From NCBI GenBank assembly GCA_035524495.1, contig DATKOR010000051.1, positions 49,931-113,930 on the forward strand: a DNA stretch of 64,000 nucleotides, in the 5' to 3' direction. The DNA comes from CAIKZZ01 sp035524495. Its GTDB lineage: Bacteria; Pseudomonadota; Gammaproteobacteria; Steroidobacterales; Steroidobacteraceae. This document shows positions 1-8,129 of this stretch, in pieces (position 1 is the stretch's first letter; every line of letters begins with the position of its first letter). Both the position numbers and the translations under genes were made by a program. The notes under the pieces were generated by a model that was not told where the DNA came from, made no database searches, and saw only the letters and a list, made by a program, of their open reading frames with translations.

Positions 1-8
1 CTGAGACG

Positions 9-314
9 ATGTGCCTCGGCATTCCGATGCAGGTGCTGTCCATCGAAGGCAACGCCGCGACCTGCCGCGGTCGCAATGGCCTCGAGACCATCGACGTCGT
101 GCTGGTCGCACCGGTCGTCCCGGGCGAGTGGCTGTTGACCTGGCTCGGTGCCGCGCGTGCGCGGCTCGGGGCCGACGAGGCGGGCCGGATCGACCGCGCG
201 CTCGATGCGCTCGCCGCGATCGAGCGCGGCGAGCCCGTCGACGTCAACGACTACTTCGCCGATCTCGTCGCGCGCGGGCCCGAGCTGCCCGATCACCTGA
301 GGAGCGGATCATGA
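9..314 (+). CDS. hupF: HupF, HypC-family hydrogenase maturation chaperone
   Basis: A 101-residue HypC/HupF-family protein. It begins MCLGIP, and Cys2 is the residue that in HypC contacts the large-subunit precursor and HypD during Fe(CN)2CO assembly. It is longer than the true HypC encoded at 6742 because of a helical C-terminal extension of about 25 residues, which is typical of HupF. HupF is thought to protect the immature large subunit when oxygen is present. It is the first complete gene of the hup/hyp operon. A TGA at bases 2-4 could end the preceding gene (possibly hupD), but this cannot be proved here. Its TGA overlaps the next ATG by 4 bases. Confidence 0.9.
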   Translation: MCLGIPMQVLSIEGNAATCRGRNGLETIDVVLVAPVVPGEWLLTWLGAARARLGADEAGRIDRALDALAAIERGEPVDVNDYFADLVARGPELPDHLRSGS

Positions 315-763
315 ACTACCACGCCGAGCGCGCCGCGGCCTTCGAGGGCCTGATCGCGCGCCTCGCGGCCGAGGGGCGCTTCAAGCGCCTCGCCGCGACG
401 GAGCTCGCCGCCTACGTCGCGCAGACGCCGTCGGTGGCGCTCCTCTACACCGGGGATCCGACGCTGATCCCCGAGAGCTGGGACGCGTGCGTCGTGCTGC
501 CGGAGCTGCTGTCGCTGTTCCCGGACGTCGCGGGCGCGGTGCTCGATCCGCGCGAGAGCGCGTACGCCGCACGCACCTACGGCATCGGCAAGCTGCCGGC
601 GCTCGTGCTGCTCAGAAACGGCGAATACCTCGGCGTTGTCGAAGGCATGCACGACTGGCAGCCCTACGTCGTCGAACTGCGGCGCCTGCTCGCCGCGCAG
701 CCGCAGCCGGTGCCGATCGCCGGCGTCTACTCGGCCGCCCCGGCCATTGCGAGGCCCGCATGA
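311..763 (+). CDS. hupG: HupG/HyaE-family hydrogenase accessory protein
   Basis: A 150-residue thioredoxin-fold protein of the HyaE/HupG family. The fold is suggested by the segment VALLYTGDP near residues 45-53 and by IGKLPALVLLRNGEYLGVV near residue 100, which has the cis-Pro loop. The CxxC redox pair is absent, as is usual for the family. HyaE binds the Tat signal of the hydrogenase small subunit, so this protein probably chaperones HupS before export. The ATG at 311 was chosen because it overlaps the hupF stop as ATGA; an upstream extension in the same frame would run through hupF. It is followed by hupH with another ATGA overlap. Confidence 0.88.
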   Translation: MNYHAERAAAFEGLIARLAAEGRFKRLAATELAAYVAQTPSVALLYTGDPTLIPESWDACVVLPELLSLFPDVAGAVLDPRESAYAARTYGIGKLPALVLLRNGEYLGVVEGMHDWQPYVVELRRLLAAQPQPVPIAGVYSAAPAIARPA

Positions 764-1602
764 AACCGTTCCCGGTCCCGGTCGTCAGCCTCGGTCCCGG
801 CTCGCAGCCGGTCGACGAGGATCTCGATTTCGTTGCACTGCCGACGATGCTGTCGGCGTTCCGGACGCCAATGCGACCCATCGACGTCAGCGCCGAGGCG
901 CTCGCCGAGGCGCGTGCGTTTCTGGCCGAGCTGCACGCCGCCGCCCGGGCCCACGCCTTCGGCGGAGACACGCAGCTGACGCGCGACGTGATGCGGCTGA
1001 GTCAGCCGGCGCTCGCGCTTCTCAACGAGGCCTTCGGCGAGGGCGAGGTCGCCGCGATCATCGAGGAGCCCGCCGTGCGGCTGCAGGAGACCGGCTTCCC
1101 CGGCTTCTGGCGCGTGCGCAGCTTCGACGCTGCGGGTGCGCTGGCCGCCGACGTCGTCGAGGTCGCCCCGGTGCCCGCGGTGGTGTCGGAGGCGGCGCTG
1201 CTGGGGTCGCGCTGCCGGCTGGTGAAGAAGACCGCGGGCGCGGACGTCGCGAACGGCCCCTCGCTGCTGACCGAGCTCGTTGCGGCGAGCGGGCGCGCAG
1301 CGGACGCACCGACGCACGTCGTGAACCTGACGCTGCTGCCGGTCACGCCCGAGGACATCCAGTGGCTCGTCGATGCGCTCGAGGTGGGTCCGGTGACGCT
1401 GCTGTCGCGTGGCTACGGCAACTGCCGCATCACGAGCACCCGGCTGCGCCACACGTGGTGGGTGCAGTACTTCAACAACATGAACAACCTGATCCTGAAC
1501 ACCATCGAGGTGGCGCCGGTGCCCGAGGTGGCGCTCGCGGCGCCGGAGGACTTCAGCGAGTCGCTCGAGCGTCTCGGCGAGTGGCTGCAGACGCTGGAGT
1601 GA
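760..1602 (+). CDS. hupH: HupH/HyaF-family hydrogenase expression protein
   Basis: A 280-residue protein of the HupH/HyaF family, which is needed for uptake-hydrogenase maturation and probably works with HupG on the small subunit. Recognisable segments are LSLGPGSQP-type residues at the N-terminus, the central LQETGFPGFWRVR, and the C-terminal stretch SRGYGNCRITSTRLRHTWWV, which is highly conserved in HyaF. The ATG at 760 overlaps the hupG stop. A 4-base gap separates it from the rubredoxin gene. The exact biochemical step is not established for the family. Confidence 0.9.
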   Translation: MKPFPVPVVSLGPGSQPVDEDLDFVALPTMLSAFRTPMRPIDVSAEALAEARAFLAELHAAARAHAFGGDTQLTRDVMRLSQPALALLNEAFGEGEVAAIIEEPAVRLQETGFPGFWRVRSFDAAGALAADVVEVAPVPAVVSEAALLGSRCRLVKKTAGADVANGPSLLTELVAASGRAADAPTHVVNLTLLPVTPEDIQWLVDALEVGPVTLLSRGYGNCRITSTRLRHTWWVQYFNNMNNLILNTIEVAPVPEVALAAPEDFSESLERLGEWLQTLE

Positions 1603-1606
1603 TCCC

Positions 1607-1810
1607 ATGGCGCCGGGACGCGATCCATCCGACGAGCCGACCGCGATCGTGCGCTTCGAGTGCGGCGTGTGCTGGACGGTCTACGACCCGGCGCTCGGCG
1701 ATCCGTATGCGCAGGTGCCGGCCGGCACGCCGTTCGCGGCGCTGCCGGAGCACTGGCGCTGCCCGCATTGCGACGCGCCCAAGACGCGCTTCATGGCGAT
1801 CGGCGAATGA
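1607..1810 (+). CDS. hupI: HupI rubredoxin
   Basis: A 67-residue rubredoxin. The two iron-binding pairs are visible as CGVC near residues 18-21 and CPHC near residues 49-52, with the usual YDPxxGD turn and the WRCPxC segment between them. HupI-type rubredoxins occur only in hydrogenase operons of aerobic H2 oxidisers. They are thought to help assemble or protect small-subunit Fe-S clusters in oxygen. The stop codon overlaps the hupJ start (ATGA). Confidence 0.95.
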   Translation: MAPGRDPSDEPTAIVRFECGVCWTVYDPALGDPYAQVPAGTPFAALPEHWRCPHCDAPKTRFMAIGE

Positions 1811-2259
1811 ATGCCGTCATCGCCGCCGCACGCCCGCCCGATGAGCTCGCACTCGAGCGCGCCTTCGAGCGCATACGCACCGAGCGCATGGTGGGGCTGC
1901 CGTTCCTGAACGAGCAGCTGCGCGTCGAGGCGCTCGGCTTTCGCGACTGGCAGGGCGTGCGCGTCGGGGCGCTCGTGACGCCCTGGGCGATCAACCTCGT
2001 GATCCTGCCCGCGCCGGGCACGACGCTGCCGCCGGCCCGGACGGGTGCCGCGCGGCACTGGCAGTTCCCGTCGGGCGCGTACCCCTTCGACGCCCACACG
2101 GAGCCCTCGCTCGGCGCCTACCAGCAGTGCTCGCTGATCTCGCCGCCGGAGGAATTCGAGTCGCACGCGGCGGCGGTGGCCGCCGCGCGCGCCGCGCTCG
2201 AGGCGCTGTTTGCGCCGCCGCCGGGCCTGTCGCGCCGCGGCCTGCTGCTTGGGAGCTGA
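1807..2259 (+). CDS. hupJ: HupJ/HybE-family hydrogenase assembly chaperone
   Basis: A 150-residue HybE-family protein. Family features are ERMVGLPFLN near residues 20-30, the segment VGALVTPWAINLVILP, and GAYQQCSLISPPEEF towards the C-terminus. HybE links the large and small subunits during maturation and holds back export of the unfinished dimer. The last residues, LSRRGLLLGS, resemble a twin-arginine motif. The ATG at 1807 overlaps the hupI stop; a long in-frame extension into hupI was ignored. The gene is transcribed with hupK, whose ATG follows one base after the stop. Confidence 0.9.
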   Translation: MNAVIAAARPPDELALERAFERIRTERMVGLPFLNEQLRVEALGFRDWQGVRVGALVTPWAINLVILPAPGTTLPPARTGAARHWQFPSGAYPFDAHTEPSLGAYQQCSLISPPEEFESHAAAVAAARAALEALFAPPPGLSRRGLLLGS

Positions 2260-2260
2260 G

Positions 2261-3268
2261 ATGGTGGCGCTCGACATCCGGGTCGGCTGGCGCGACGGGG
2301 CGATCCGCGCCGTCGACATCGAGGCGACGACGCCCCGGCCGAGCCGCCTGCTGACGGGGCTCGAGCCGGCGACGGTCCTCGGACTGCTCGGCCGGCTCTA
2401 TGCGGTGTGCGGCCACGCCCAGCGCGCCTGCGCGGAGCTCGCGCTCGCCGCCGCCGGCGGCACGCGTCCGGACGCGTCGAGGCGCGCGGCGCTCGCGCGC
2501 GCCGTCGCCGCCGAGGCGGTGCAGGAACACCTGTGGCGCCTGCTGCTCGACTGGCCGCGCGCGCTCGGGCTCGCGCCGCAGTCGGCCGAGTTCAAGCGCT
2601 GGTATGGCCGCATCGGCGCCGACGCCGTCTGCTGGCCGAGCGAGCTCAAGGCCACGCTCGAACGCGACTGGCTCGGCCGCCCGGCAGACCGCCTCGGCGA
2701 GTTCGCGGACCTCGATGGCTTCGCGAGCTGGCGCGCCGGCAGCGCCGCGCCGTTTGCCACGCTGTTCGCGCGCCTCGCGGCCGAGTCGGCCGGAGACCGC
2801 GCTGCGCCCGGGACGACGCTTGCGAGCGAGTCCGAGTGCGCGCTCGCCGCCGCCGTCGAGCATCCGTGGGTCGCGGCGCTCGGCGCCGCGGGCCGCTGGC
2901 TCGAGGCACACGTCGCGGCGCGAGTGGTCGGGCTGACCGGCCTCGTCGCGACGCTCGGTGGGGCGCCGGGCGTCGCCGTTGAGATGGACGCGGTGGCGCC
3001 GGAACCGGGCCACGGGCGGGCGCTGGTCGCGACCGCGCGCGGCATGCTCGAGCACGACGTAACGCTGGCCGACGGCCGCGTCGGACGCTACGCGATCACG
3101 ACGCCGACCGATTGCAACTTCGCGGCCGACGGCCCGTTCGTCGCGCGGCTGCGCGGCCGCGGCGCGGAGTCGGTGGCGGCCGCCCAGCGCGCCGCGGGCC
3201 TGTGGGCGCTCGCCTTCGACCCGTGCGTGGCCTACTCGGTCGCGGTCGTGGAGGCCGGCCATGCATGA
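2261..3268 (+). CDS. hupK: HupK, large-subunit-like maturation scaffold
   Basis: A 335-residue protein of the HupK/HoxV family, a degenerate paralogue of the [NiFe] hydrogenase large subunit. Remnants of both metal-binding motifs are visible: YAVCGHAQRACA near residues 48-58, resembling the large-subunit RxCGxC region, and DPCVAYSVAV near residues 320-329, resembling DPCxxCxxH. The second Cys and the His of the latter are lost. HoxV has been proposed as a scaffold on which the Fe(CN)2CO unit waits before transfer. The stop overlaps hypA by 8 bases. Confidence 0.85.
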   Translation: MVALDIRVGWRDGAIRAVDIEATTPRPSRLLTGLEPATVLGLLGRLYAVCGHAQRACAELALAAAGGTRPDASRRAALARAVAAEAVQEHLWRLLLDWPRALGLAPQSAEFKRWYGRIGADAVCWPSELKATLERDWLGRPADRLGEFADLDGFASWRAGSAAPFATLFARLAAESAGDRAAPGTTLASESECALAAAVEHPWVAALGAAGRWLEAHVAARVVGLTGLVATLGGAPGVAVEMDAVAPEPGHGRALVATARGMLEHDVTLADGRVGRYAITTPTDCNFAADGPFVARLRGRGAESVAAAQRAAGLWALAFDPCVAYSVAVVEAGHA

Positions 3269-3629
3269 GATGTCACTGATGGAGAGCGTGCGCGAGATCG
3301 TCGAGGACGCATCGCGCGTTCACGACGCGCGGCGCGTCGCCGTGGTGCGGGTGCGCATCGGCGCGCTCGCGGCGGTCGACCCCGACGCGCTGCGCTTTGC
3401 GTTCGACGTCGTGATGCGCGGCGGCTGCGCCGAGGGCGCGCGCTTTGAGATCGAGCTGCAGCCGGGCGCCGGCTGGTGCTGGGACTGCGCGCGCAGCGTC
3501 GTGCTGTCCGGCAATGGCACCAGCTGCCCCGACTGCGGCGGGCACCGACTCGAGGTCACCGGCGGGACCGAAATGCGCGTCCATGAGATCGAGCTGGCGA
3601 GTGACGAGGAGGCGGCATCATGTGCGTAA
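3261..3629 (+). CDS. hypA: HypA nickel-insertion protein
   Basis: A 122-residue HypA. The N-terminal MHEMSL carries the nickel ligand His2. The structural zinc site is formed by CWDC near residues 74-77 and CPDC near residues 91-94. HypA delivers nickel to the hydrogenase large subunit together with the GTPase HypB, whose gene overlaps its 3' end by 10 bases. Length and motif spacing are typical. Confidence 0.96.
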   Translation: MHEMSLMESVREIVEDASRVHDARRVAVVRVRIGALAAVDPDALRFAFDVVMRGGCAEGARFEIELQPGAGWCWDCARSVVLSGNGTSCPDCGGHRLEVTGGTEMRVHEIELASDEEAASCA

Positions 3630-4414
3630 CCTGCGGCTGTGAATCCACCGCGCGGCACGACCACCACCACGAGCCGGCGCTGACGCCGGGCGCGCGCGGC
3701 TTCGGCGTCCTCGCCCCGGCGACGCGGACCGTGAGCGTTGAGGTCGACCTGCTGGCGAAGAACGACCGCTTCGCCGCCGAAAACCGCGCACGCCTGCAGG
3801 CCGACGGCGTGCTGGCATTGAACCTCGTCTCGAGCCCCGGCTCGGGCAAGACGACGCTGCTCGTGCGCACGCTCGAGGCGCTGAAGGGCCGCCGGCCGGT
3901 CGCGGTCATCGAGGGCGACCAGCAGACCTCCCTCGACGCCGACCGGATCGCCGCGACCGGGGCGCCGGTGATGCAGCTCAACACCGGCAAGGGCTGCCAC
4001 CTCGACGCGCACCAGGTCGGGCACGCAATCGAGTCGCTCGCGCCGCTGCCGGGCGCAGTGCTCTTCATCGAGAACGTCGGCAACCTCGTCTGCCCGGCGG
4101 CGTTCGACCTCGGCGAGGCCCACAAGGTCGTGTTCCTGTCGGTGACCGAGGGCGACGACAAGCCGCTCAAGTATCCCGACATGTTCCGCGCCTCGCGCCT
4201 GTGCCTGGTCACGAAGTCGGACCTCCTGCCGTACGTGCCCTTCGACACCGCGCGCGCGATCGCGAACGCGAAGAGCGTCAATCCGGCGCTCGAATGCCTC
4301 GTGCTCTCGGTGCAGTCCGGCGCCGGCTTCGACGCTTGGCTCGAGTGGCTCGAGCATGCCTCGGTTGGGCCGCTGCCGCGAGCGGCCGCGATGCAGAGCG
4401 GGGTCGGTGCGTGA
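3620..4414 (+). CDS. hypB: HypB GTPase for nickel insertion
   Basis: A 264-residue SIMIBI-class GTPase. It begins with the high-affinity metal motif CVTCGC (residues 2-7). The Walker A SPGSGKTT is at residues 72-79. The DQQTSLDADRI switch region and the Cys/His metal site TGKGCHLD follow. Unlike rhizobial HypB it has no long polyhistidine stretch, only HDHHHE near residues 13-18, so it probably stores little nickel itself. It works with HypA (upstream, overlapping) and plausibly with the SlyD encoded at 10853-11338. Its stop overlaps the GTG of hypF. Confidence 0.96.
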   Translation: MCVTCGCESTARHDHHHEPALTPGARGFGVLAPATRTVSVEVDLLAKNDRFAAENRARLQADGVLALNLVSSPGSGKTTLLVRTLEALKGRRPVAVIEGDQQTSLDADRIAATGAPVMQLNTGKGCHLDAHQVGHAIESLAPLPGAVLFIENVGNLVCPAAFDLGEAHKVVFLSVTEGDDKPLKYPDMFRASRLCLVTKSDLLPYVPFDTARAIANAKSVNPALECLVLSVQSGAGFDAWLEWLEHASVGPLPRAAAMQSGVGA

Positions 4415-6738
4415 ACGCAACGCCGGGCGCGCGGCTCGCGAGCGTGGCCGGGGAGAACCGGCGGCTTCGCATTCGTGTGCGCGGCGTCGTCCAGGGCGTG
4501 GGCTTTCGGCCGTTCGTCTACCGCGTCGCGCGCGAGCTCGCGCTCTGCGGCAGCGTCTGCAATGATGCCTCGGGCGTGCTGATCGACGCGCAAGGGGCCG
4601 CGCCGGCGCTCGAGGAACTCATCGAGCGGCTGCGGCACCGCGCGCCACCGCGCGCGCGGGTCGATGCGGTCGAGCACGAGGAGTGCCCCGCGGACCCCGC
4701 GCGTACCGGCTTCGACGTCATCGAAAGCCGCGAGGGCCAATCGCTCAGCACCGCGATCGGCCACGACACCGCGACCTGCCCGTCGTGCCTCGCCGAGCTC
4801 TTCGACCCGACCGACCGCCGATACCGCTACGCGTTCACCAACTGCACCGACTGCGGGCCGCGCTTCACGGTGACCCGTGCGCTGCCCTACGACCGCCCGC
4901 TGACGAGCCTCGCCCCGTTCCCGCTGTGCGCGGCGTGCGAGGTCGAGTACCGCGCGCCCGGCGACCGGCGCTTCCATGCCGAGGCGACCGCGTGCCCGGC
5001 GTGCGGCCCGCGCCTGACGCTGGTCGGCGGCGAGGCGGGCGAGGACCCGATCGCGGGTTGCCTGCGGCTGCTGCGCGACGGGCGGATTGTCGCGATCAAG
5101 GGCCTCGGCGGCTACCACCTCGCCTGCGATGCCCGCAATCCGGGCGCCGTCGCCCGCCTGCGCGCCCGCAAGCACCGCGAGGAGCAGCCCTTCGCGCTGA
5201 TGGCGGCGAACGTCGCCTCGCTCGCCGGCGTCGCAGCCGTCGCTGAGGCCGAGCGCACGGGGCTCGAGTCCGCCGAGCGGCCGATCGTGCTCACGCGGCG
5301 CGCGGAGGCGGCGAGCGACACGCTGCCCGGCATCGCCGACGGGCTCGCTCAGCTCGGCGTGATGCTGCCGTACACGCCGATCCAGTTCCTGCTGTTCCAC
5401 GAGGCCGCCGGACGCCCGGCCGGCACCGGCTGGCTGTCGGAGCCGCAGGCGCTGCTCCTCGTGATGACGAGCGCGAACGTCCACGGCGAGCCGCTGGTGA
5501 CCGACGATCGCGAGGCGCTCGAGGCGCTCGCCGGGATTGCCGACGCCTGGCTCGCGCACGACCGCGAGATCGTGACGCGCTGCGACGACACGGTGGTACG
5601 GGTGCGGGACGGCGCGACGCGCTTCGTGCGCCGGGCGCGCGGCGCAGCGCCGCGCGCGGTCGCGCTGGCGCGCGGCACCGCCCCGGTGCTCGGCGTCGGC
5701 GCCCACTACAAGGCGACCGCCTGCGTGACGCGCGGCGCCGAAGCGTTCCTGACGCCGCACGTCGGCGATCTCGACCTGGCCGCGACGCGCCGCGCTCTGG
5801 ACGCCTCGATCGAGCACCTGCTCGCGCTGACGCAGGTCCGGCCGGCCGCGGTCGCGCACGACCTGCACCCGGACTTTCACAGCACGCGGCGCGCCGCAGC
5901 GCTCGCCGCGGCCTGGGACGTGCCGCTGGTCGGTGTGCAGCACCACCACGCGCACGTCGCCGCGGTGCTCGCCGAGCACCGCCACGAGGGCCCGGCGCTC
6001 GGTCTCGCGCTCGACGGTGTCGGCTACGGCAGCGATGGCGGCGCCTGGGGCGGCGAGCTGCTGCGCGTCGACGGCGCCGACTGCGCGCGTCTCGGGCACC
6101 TGCGCGCGCTGCCGCTGGTCGGCGGCGATCGCGCGGCGCGCGAGCCGTGGCGGATGGCGGCAGCGGCGCTCGCGGCCCTGGGTGCGGCCGATTCGATCGC
6201 CACCCGCTTCGCCGACCAGCCGCTCGCACCGCTCGTCGCGCAGCGGCTCGCCCGCCCGCGCGCGCTCCTCGTGACCTCGAGCCTCGGGCGCTGGTTCGAC
6301 GCCGCCGCGGGGCTGCTCGGCCTCAAGGCCGTCACCAGCTTCGAGGGCCAGGCGGCAATGCTGCTCGAGGGGCTCGCGACGTGCGCCGACGCCTCGCGCG
6401 TGCTGCCGGGCTGCCCGGTCGACGCCGACGGCGTGCTCGACCTGCTGCCGCTCTTGGCGCCGCTCGTCGCGGCGACCGATCAGGCGCAGGCGGCGGCGGA
6501 TTTCCACGCCGGGCTCGCGGTCGCGCTCGCCGACTGGGCGGCGCGCGCGGCGGCCGCGCAGGGCCTGACGACCGTCGCCTGCGGCGGCGGCTGCCTGATG
6601 AACGACGTGCTGGCGCGCCGGCTGCGCGACGAGCTCGGGCGACGGGGACTCGCGATGCTCGAGGCCGCCGAGGTCCCGCCGAACGACGGCGCGATCAGCC
6701 TCGGCCAGTGCTGGGTCGCGCAACGGACGAGGAGCTGA
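4411..6738 (+). CDS. hypF: HypF carbamoyltransferase
   Basis: A 775-residue HypF, which makes the cyanide ligands: it converts carbamoyl phosphate to carbamoyl-AMP and carbamoylates the HypE C-terminal cysteine. Domains in order: acylphosphatase (VRGVVQGVGFRPFVY, residues 23-37); two zinc-finger motifs with CxxC pairs (about 124-152 and 173-200); a YrdC-like domain (about 215-400); and a Kae1-like domain with the metal motif HHHAH near 511-515 and CGGGCLMND near the C-terminus. The GTG at 4411 was chosen because it overlaps the hypB stop as GTGA and gives the family length. No longer N-terminal sequence is conserved upstream. Confidence 0.95.
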   Translation: MNATPGARLASVAGENRRLRIRVRGVVQGVGFRPFVYRVARELALCGSVCNDASGVLIDAQGAAPALEELIERLRHRAPPRARVDAVEHEECPADPARTGFDVIESREGQSLSTAIGHDTATCPSCLAELFDPTDRRYRYAFTNCTDCGPRFTVTRALPYDRPLTSLAPFPLCAACEVEYRAPGDRRFHAEATACPACGPRLTLVGGEAGEDPIAGCLRLLRDGRIVAIKGLGGYHLACDARNPGAVARLRARKHREEQPFALMAANVASLAGVAAVAEAERTGLESAERPIVLTRRAEAASDTLPGIADGLAQLGVMLPYTPIQFLLFHEAAGRPAGTGWLSEPQALLLVMTSANVHGEPLVTDDREALEALAGIADAWLAHDREIVTRCDDTVVRVRDGATRFVRRARGAAPRAVALARGTAPVLGVGAHYKATACVTRGAEAFLTPHVGDLDLAATRRALDASIEHLLALTQVRPAAVAHDLHPDFHSTRRAAALAAAWDVPLVGVQHHHAHVAAVLAEHRHEGPALGLALDGVGYGSDGGAWGGELLRVDGADCARLGHLRALPLVGGDRAAREPWRMAAAALAALGAADSIATRFADQPLAPLVAQRLARPRALLVTSSLGRWFDAAAGLLGLKAVTSFEGQAAMLLEGLATCADASRVLPGCPVDADGVLDLLPLLAPLVAATDQAQAAADFHAGLAVALADWAARAAAAQGLTTVACGGGCLMNDVLARRLRDELGRRGLAMLEAAEVPPNDGAISLGQCWVAQRTRS

Positions 6739-6741
6739 CAC

Positions 6742-6975
6742 ATGTGCCTGGCAATACCGGCGCGAATCGTGCGGCTCGACGCGGACGAGCAGGCGCTCGT
6801 CGACGTCGGCGGCATCCAGAAGAAGATCTCGGTGGCGCTCGTCGACGGCCTCACGGTCGGCGAATACGTGATCGTGCACGTCGGCTACGCGCTCGCGCGG
6901 CTGGACCCCGACGCGGCGGCGGCGACGCTGGCGGCGATGGCGGCGGCCGGCATCGAGGCGGGAGCACTCGTATGA
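6742..6975 (+). CDS. hypC: HypC hydrogenase assembly chaperone
   Basis: A 77-residue HypC. It begins MCLAIPARI, and Cys2 is the Fe(CN)2CO-binding residue. The conserved beta-barrel segment VGEYVIVHVGYALARLD follows. With HypD it forms the complex on which the iron centre is built, then delivers it to the large-subunit precursor. It is the compact paralogue of HupF at the start of the operon, so this organism has both forms. The ATGA overlap with hypD indicates coupled translation. Confidence 0.96.
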   Translation: MCLAIPARIVRLDADEQALVDVGGIQKKISVALVDGLTVGEYVIVHVGYALARLDPDAAAATLAAMAAAGIEAGALV

Positions 6976-8129
6976 AGTACGTAGACGAGTTCCGCGACGC
7001 CGAGCTCGCCCGCGGCCTCGCCGCGGCGATCGCCCGCGAGGCACGCCCCGGGCGCCGCTACCACTTCATGGAATTCTGCGGCGGACATACCCACGCGATC
7101 TCGCGCTACGGCGTCACCGACCTCCTGCCGCCGAACGTGCGGATGATCCACGGGCCGGGCTGCCCGGTCTGCGTGTTGCCGATCGGGCGCATCGACCTCG
7201 CGATCGAGCTCGCGCTCGAGCGCGGCGTCGTGCTGTGCAGCTACGGCGACACGATGCGCGTGCCGGCGTCGGAGGGCCGCTCGCTGCTCAGGGCCAAGGC
7301 CGAAGGCGGCGACGTGCGCATGGTGTACTCGGCGTCCGACGCGCTGCGCATCGCGCGCGCCGAGCCCGACCGCGAGGTCGTGTTCCTCGCGATCGGCTTC
7401 GAGACGACGACGCCGCCGACGGCGCTGGTGCTCAAGGCGGCGCGCGCCGCCGGGATCGGCAACTTCAGCGTGCTCTGCAACCACGTGCTGACGCCGGCCG
7501 CGATCGTCAACATCCTCGAGTCGCCGGAGGTCCGCAGCCTCGGCACCGTGCCGCTCGATGGCTTCGTCGGGCCGGCGCACGTCAGCACGGTGATCGGCAC
7601 CGAGCCCTACGAGTTCTTCGCCGAGGAGTACCGCAAGCCGGTCGTGATCGCGGGCTTCGAGCCGCTCGATGTGATGCAGGCGATCCTGATGCTGGTGCGC
7701 CAGGTGAACGAGGGTCGTGCGGTCGTCGAGAACCAGTTCGCGCGCGTCGTCGACCGGGCGGGGAACGTCAAGGCGCAGGCGCTCGTGGCCGAGGTCTTCG
7801 AGCTCAGGCGCGAGTTCGAGTGGCGCGGGCTCGGGACGGTCCCGTACAGCGCACTCAGGATCCGCGGCGACTACGCGGCGTGGGACGCCGAGCGCAAGTT
7901 CGCGCTCGCCTACCGCGCGGTACCGGACAACAAGGCCTGCGAGTGCGGAGCGATCCTCCGCGGCCTCAAGCGCCCGACCGACTGCAAGCTCTTCGGCGGC
8001 GCCTGCACGCCGGAGACGCCGATGGGCTCGTGCATGGTGTCGTCCGAAGGCGCGTGCGCTGCCCACTACTCGTACGGGCGCTTCCGCGACCGCGCGCCGG
8101 TCGACGCGCGCCAGGGAGTGACCTCATGA
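6972..8129 (+). CDS. hypD: HypD Fe-S scaffold for the Fe(CN)2CO centre
   Basis: A 385-residue HypD. Diagnostic motifs are FCGGHTH (Cys36) and GPGCPVCV (Cys64 and Cys67), which form the redox and iron-handling site. The C-terminal cysteine set that holds the [4Fe-4S] cluster is also present: CECG, CKLFGGAC and the later Cys residues in the last 60 positions. HypD reduces and holds the iron while HypE delivers the cyanides. The ATG at 6972 overlaps the hypC stop, and the hypE ATG overlaps the hypD stop. Confidence 0.96.
   Translation: MKYVDEFRDAELARGLAAAIAREARPGRRYHFMEFCGGHTHAISRYGVTDLLPPNVRMIHGPGCPVCVLPIGRIDLAIELALERGVVLCSYGDTMRVPASEGRSLLRAKAEGGDVRMVYSASDALRIARAEPDREVVFLAIGFETTTPPTALVLKAARAAGIGNFSVLCNHVLTPAAIVNILESPEVRSLGTVPLDGFVGPAHVSTVIGTEPYEFFAEEYRKPVVIAGFEPLDVMQAILMLVRQVNEGRAVVENQFARVVDRAGNVKAQALVAEVFELRREFEWRGLGTVPYSALRIRGDYAAWDAERKFALAYRAVPDNKACECGAILRGLKRPTDCKLFGGACTPETPMGSCMVSSEGACAAHYSYGRFRDRAPVDARQGVTS

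Noticed and set aside
3556..7044. A 1162-residue open frame on the minus strand across hypB-hypF-hypC
   Set aside because: It lies antisense to genes with clear motifs, is Arg/Ala-rich with no family sequence, and arises because stop codons are rare in GC-rich DNA.
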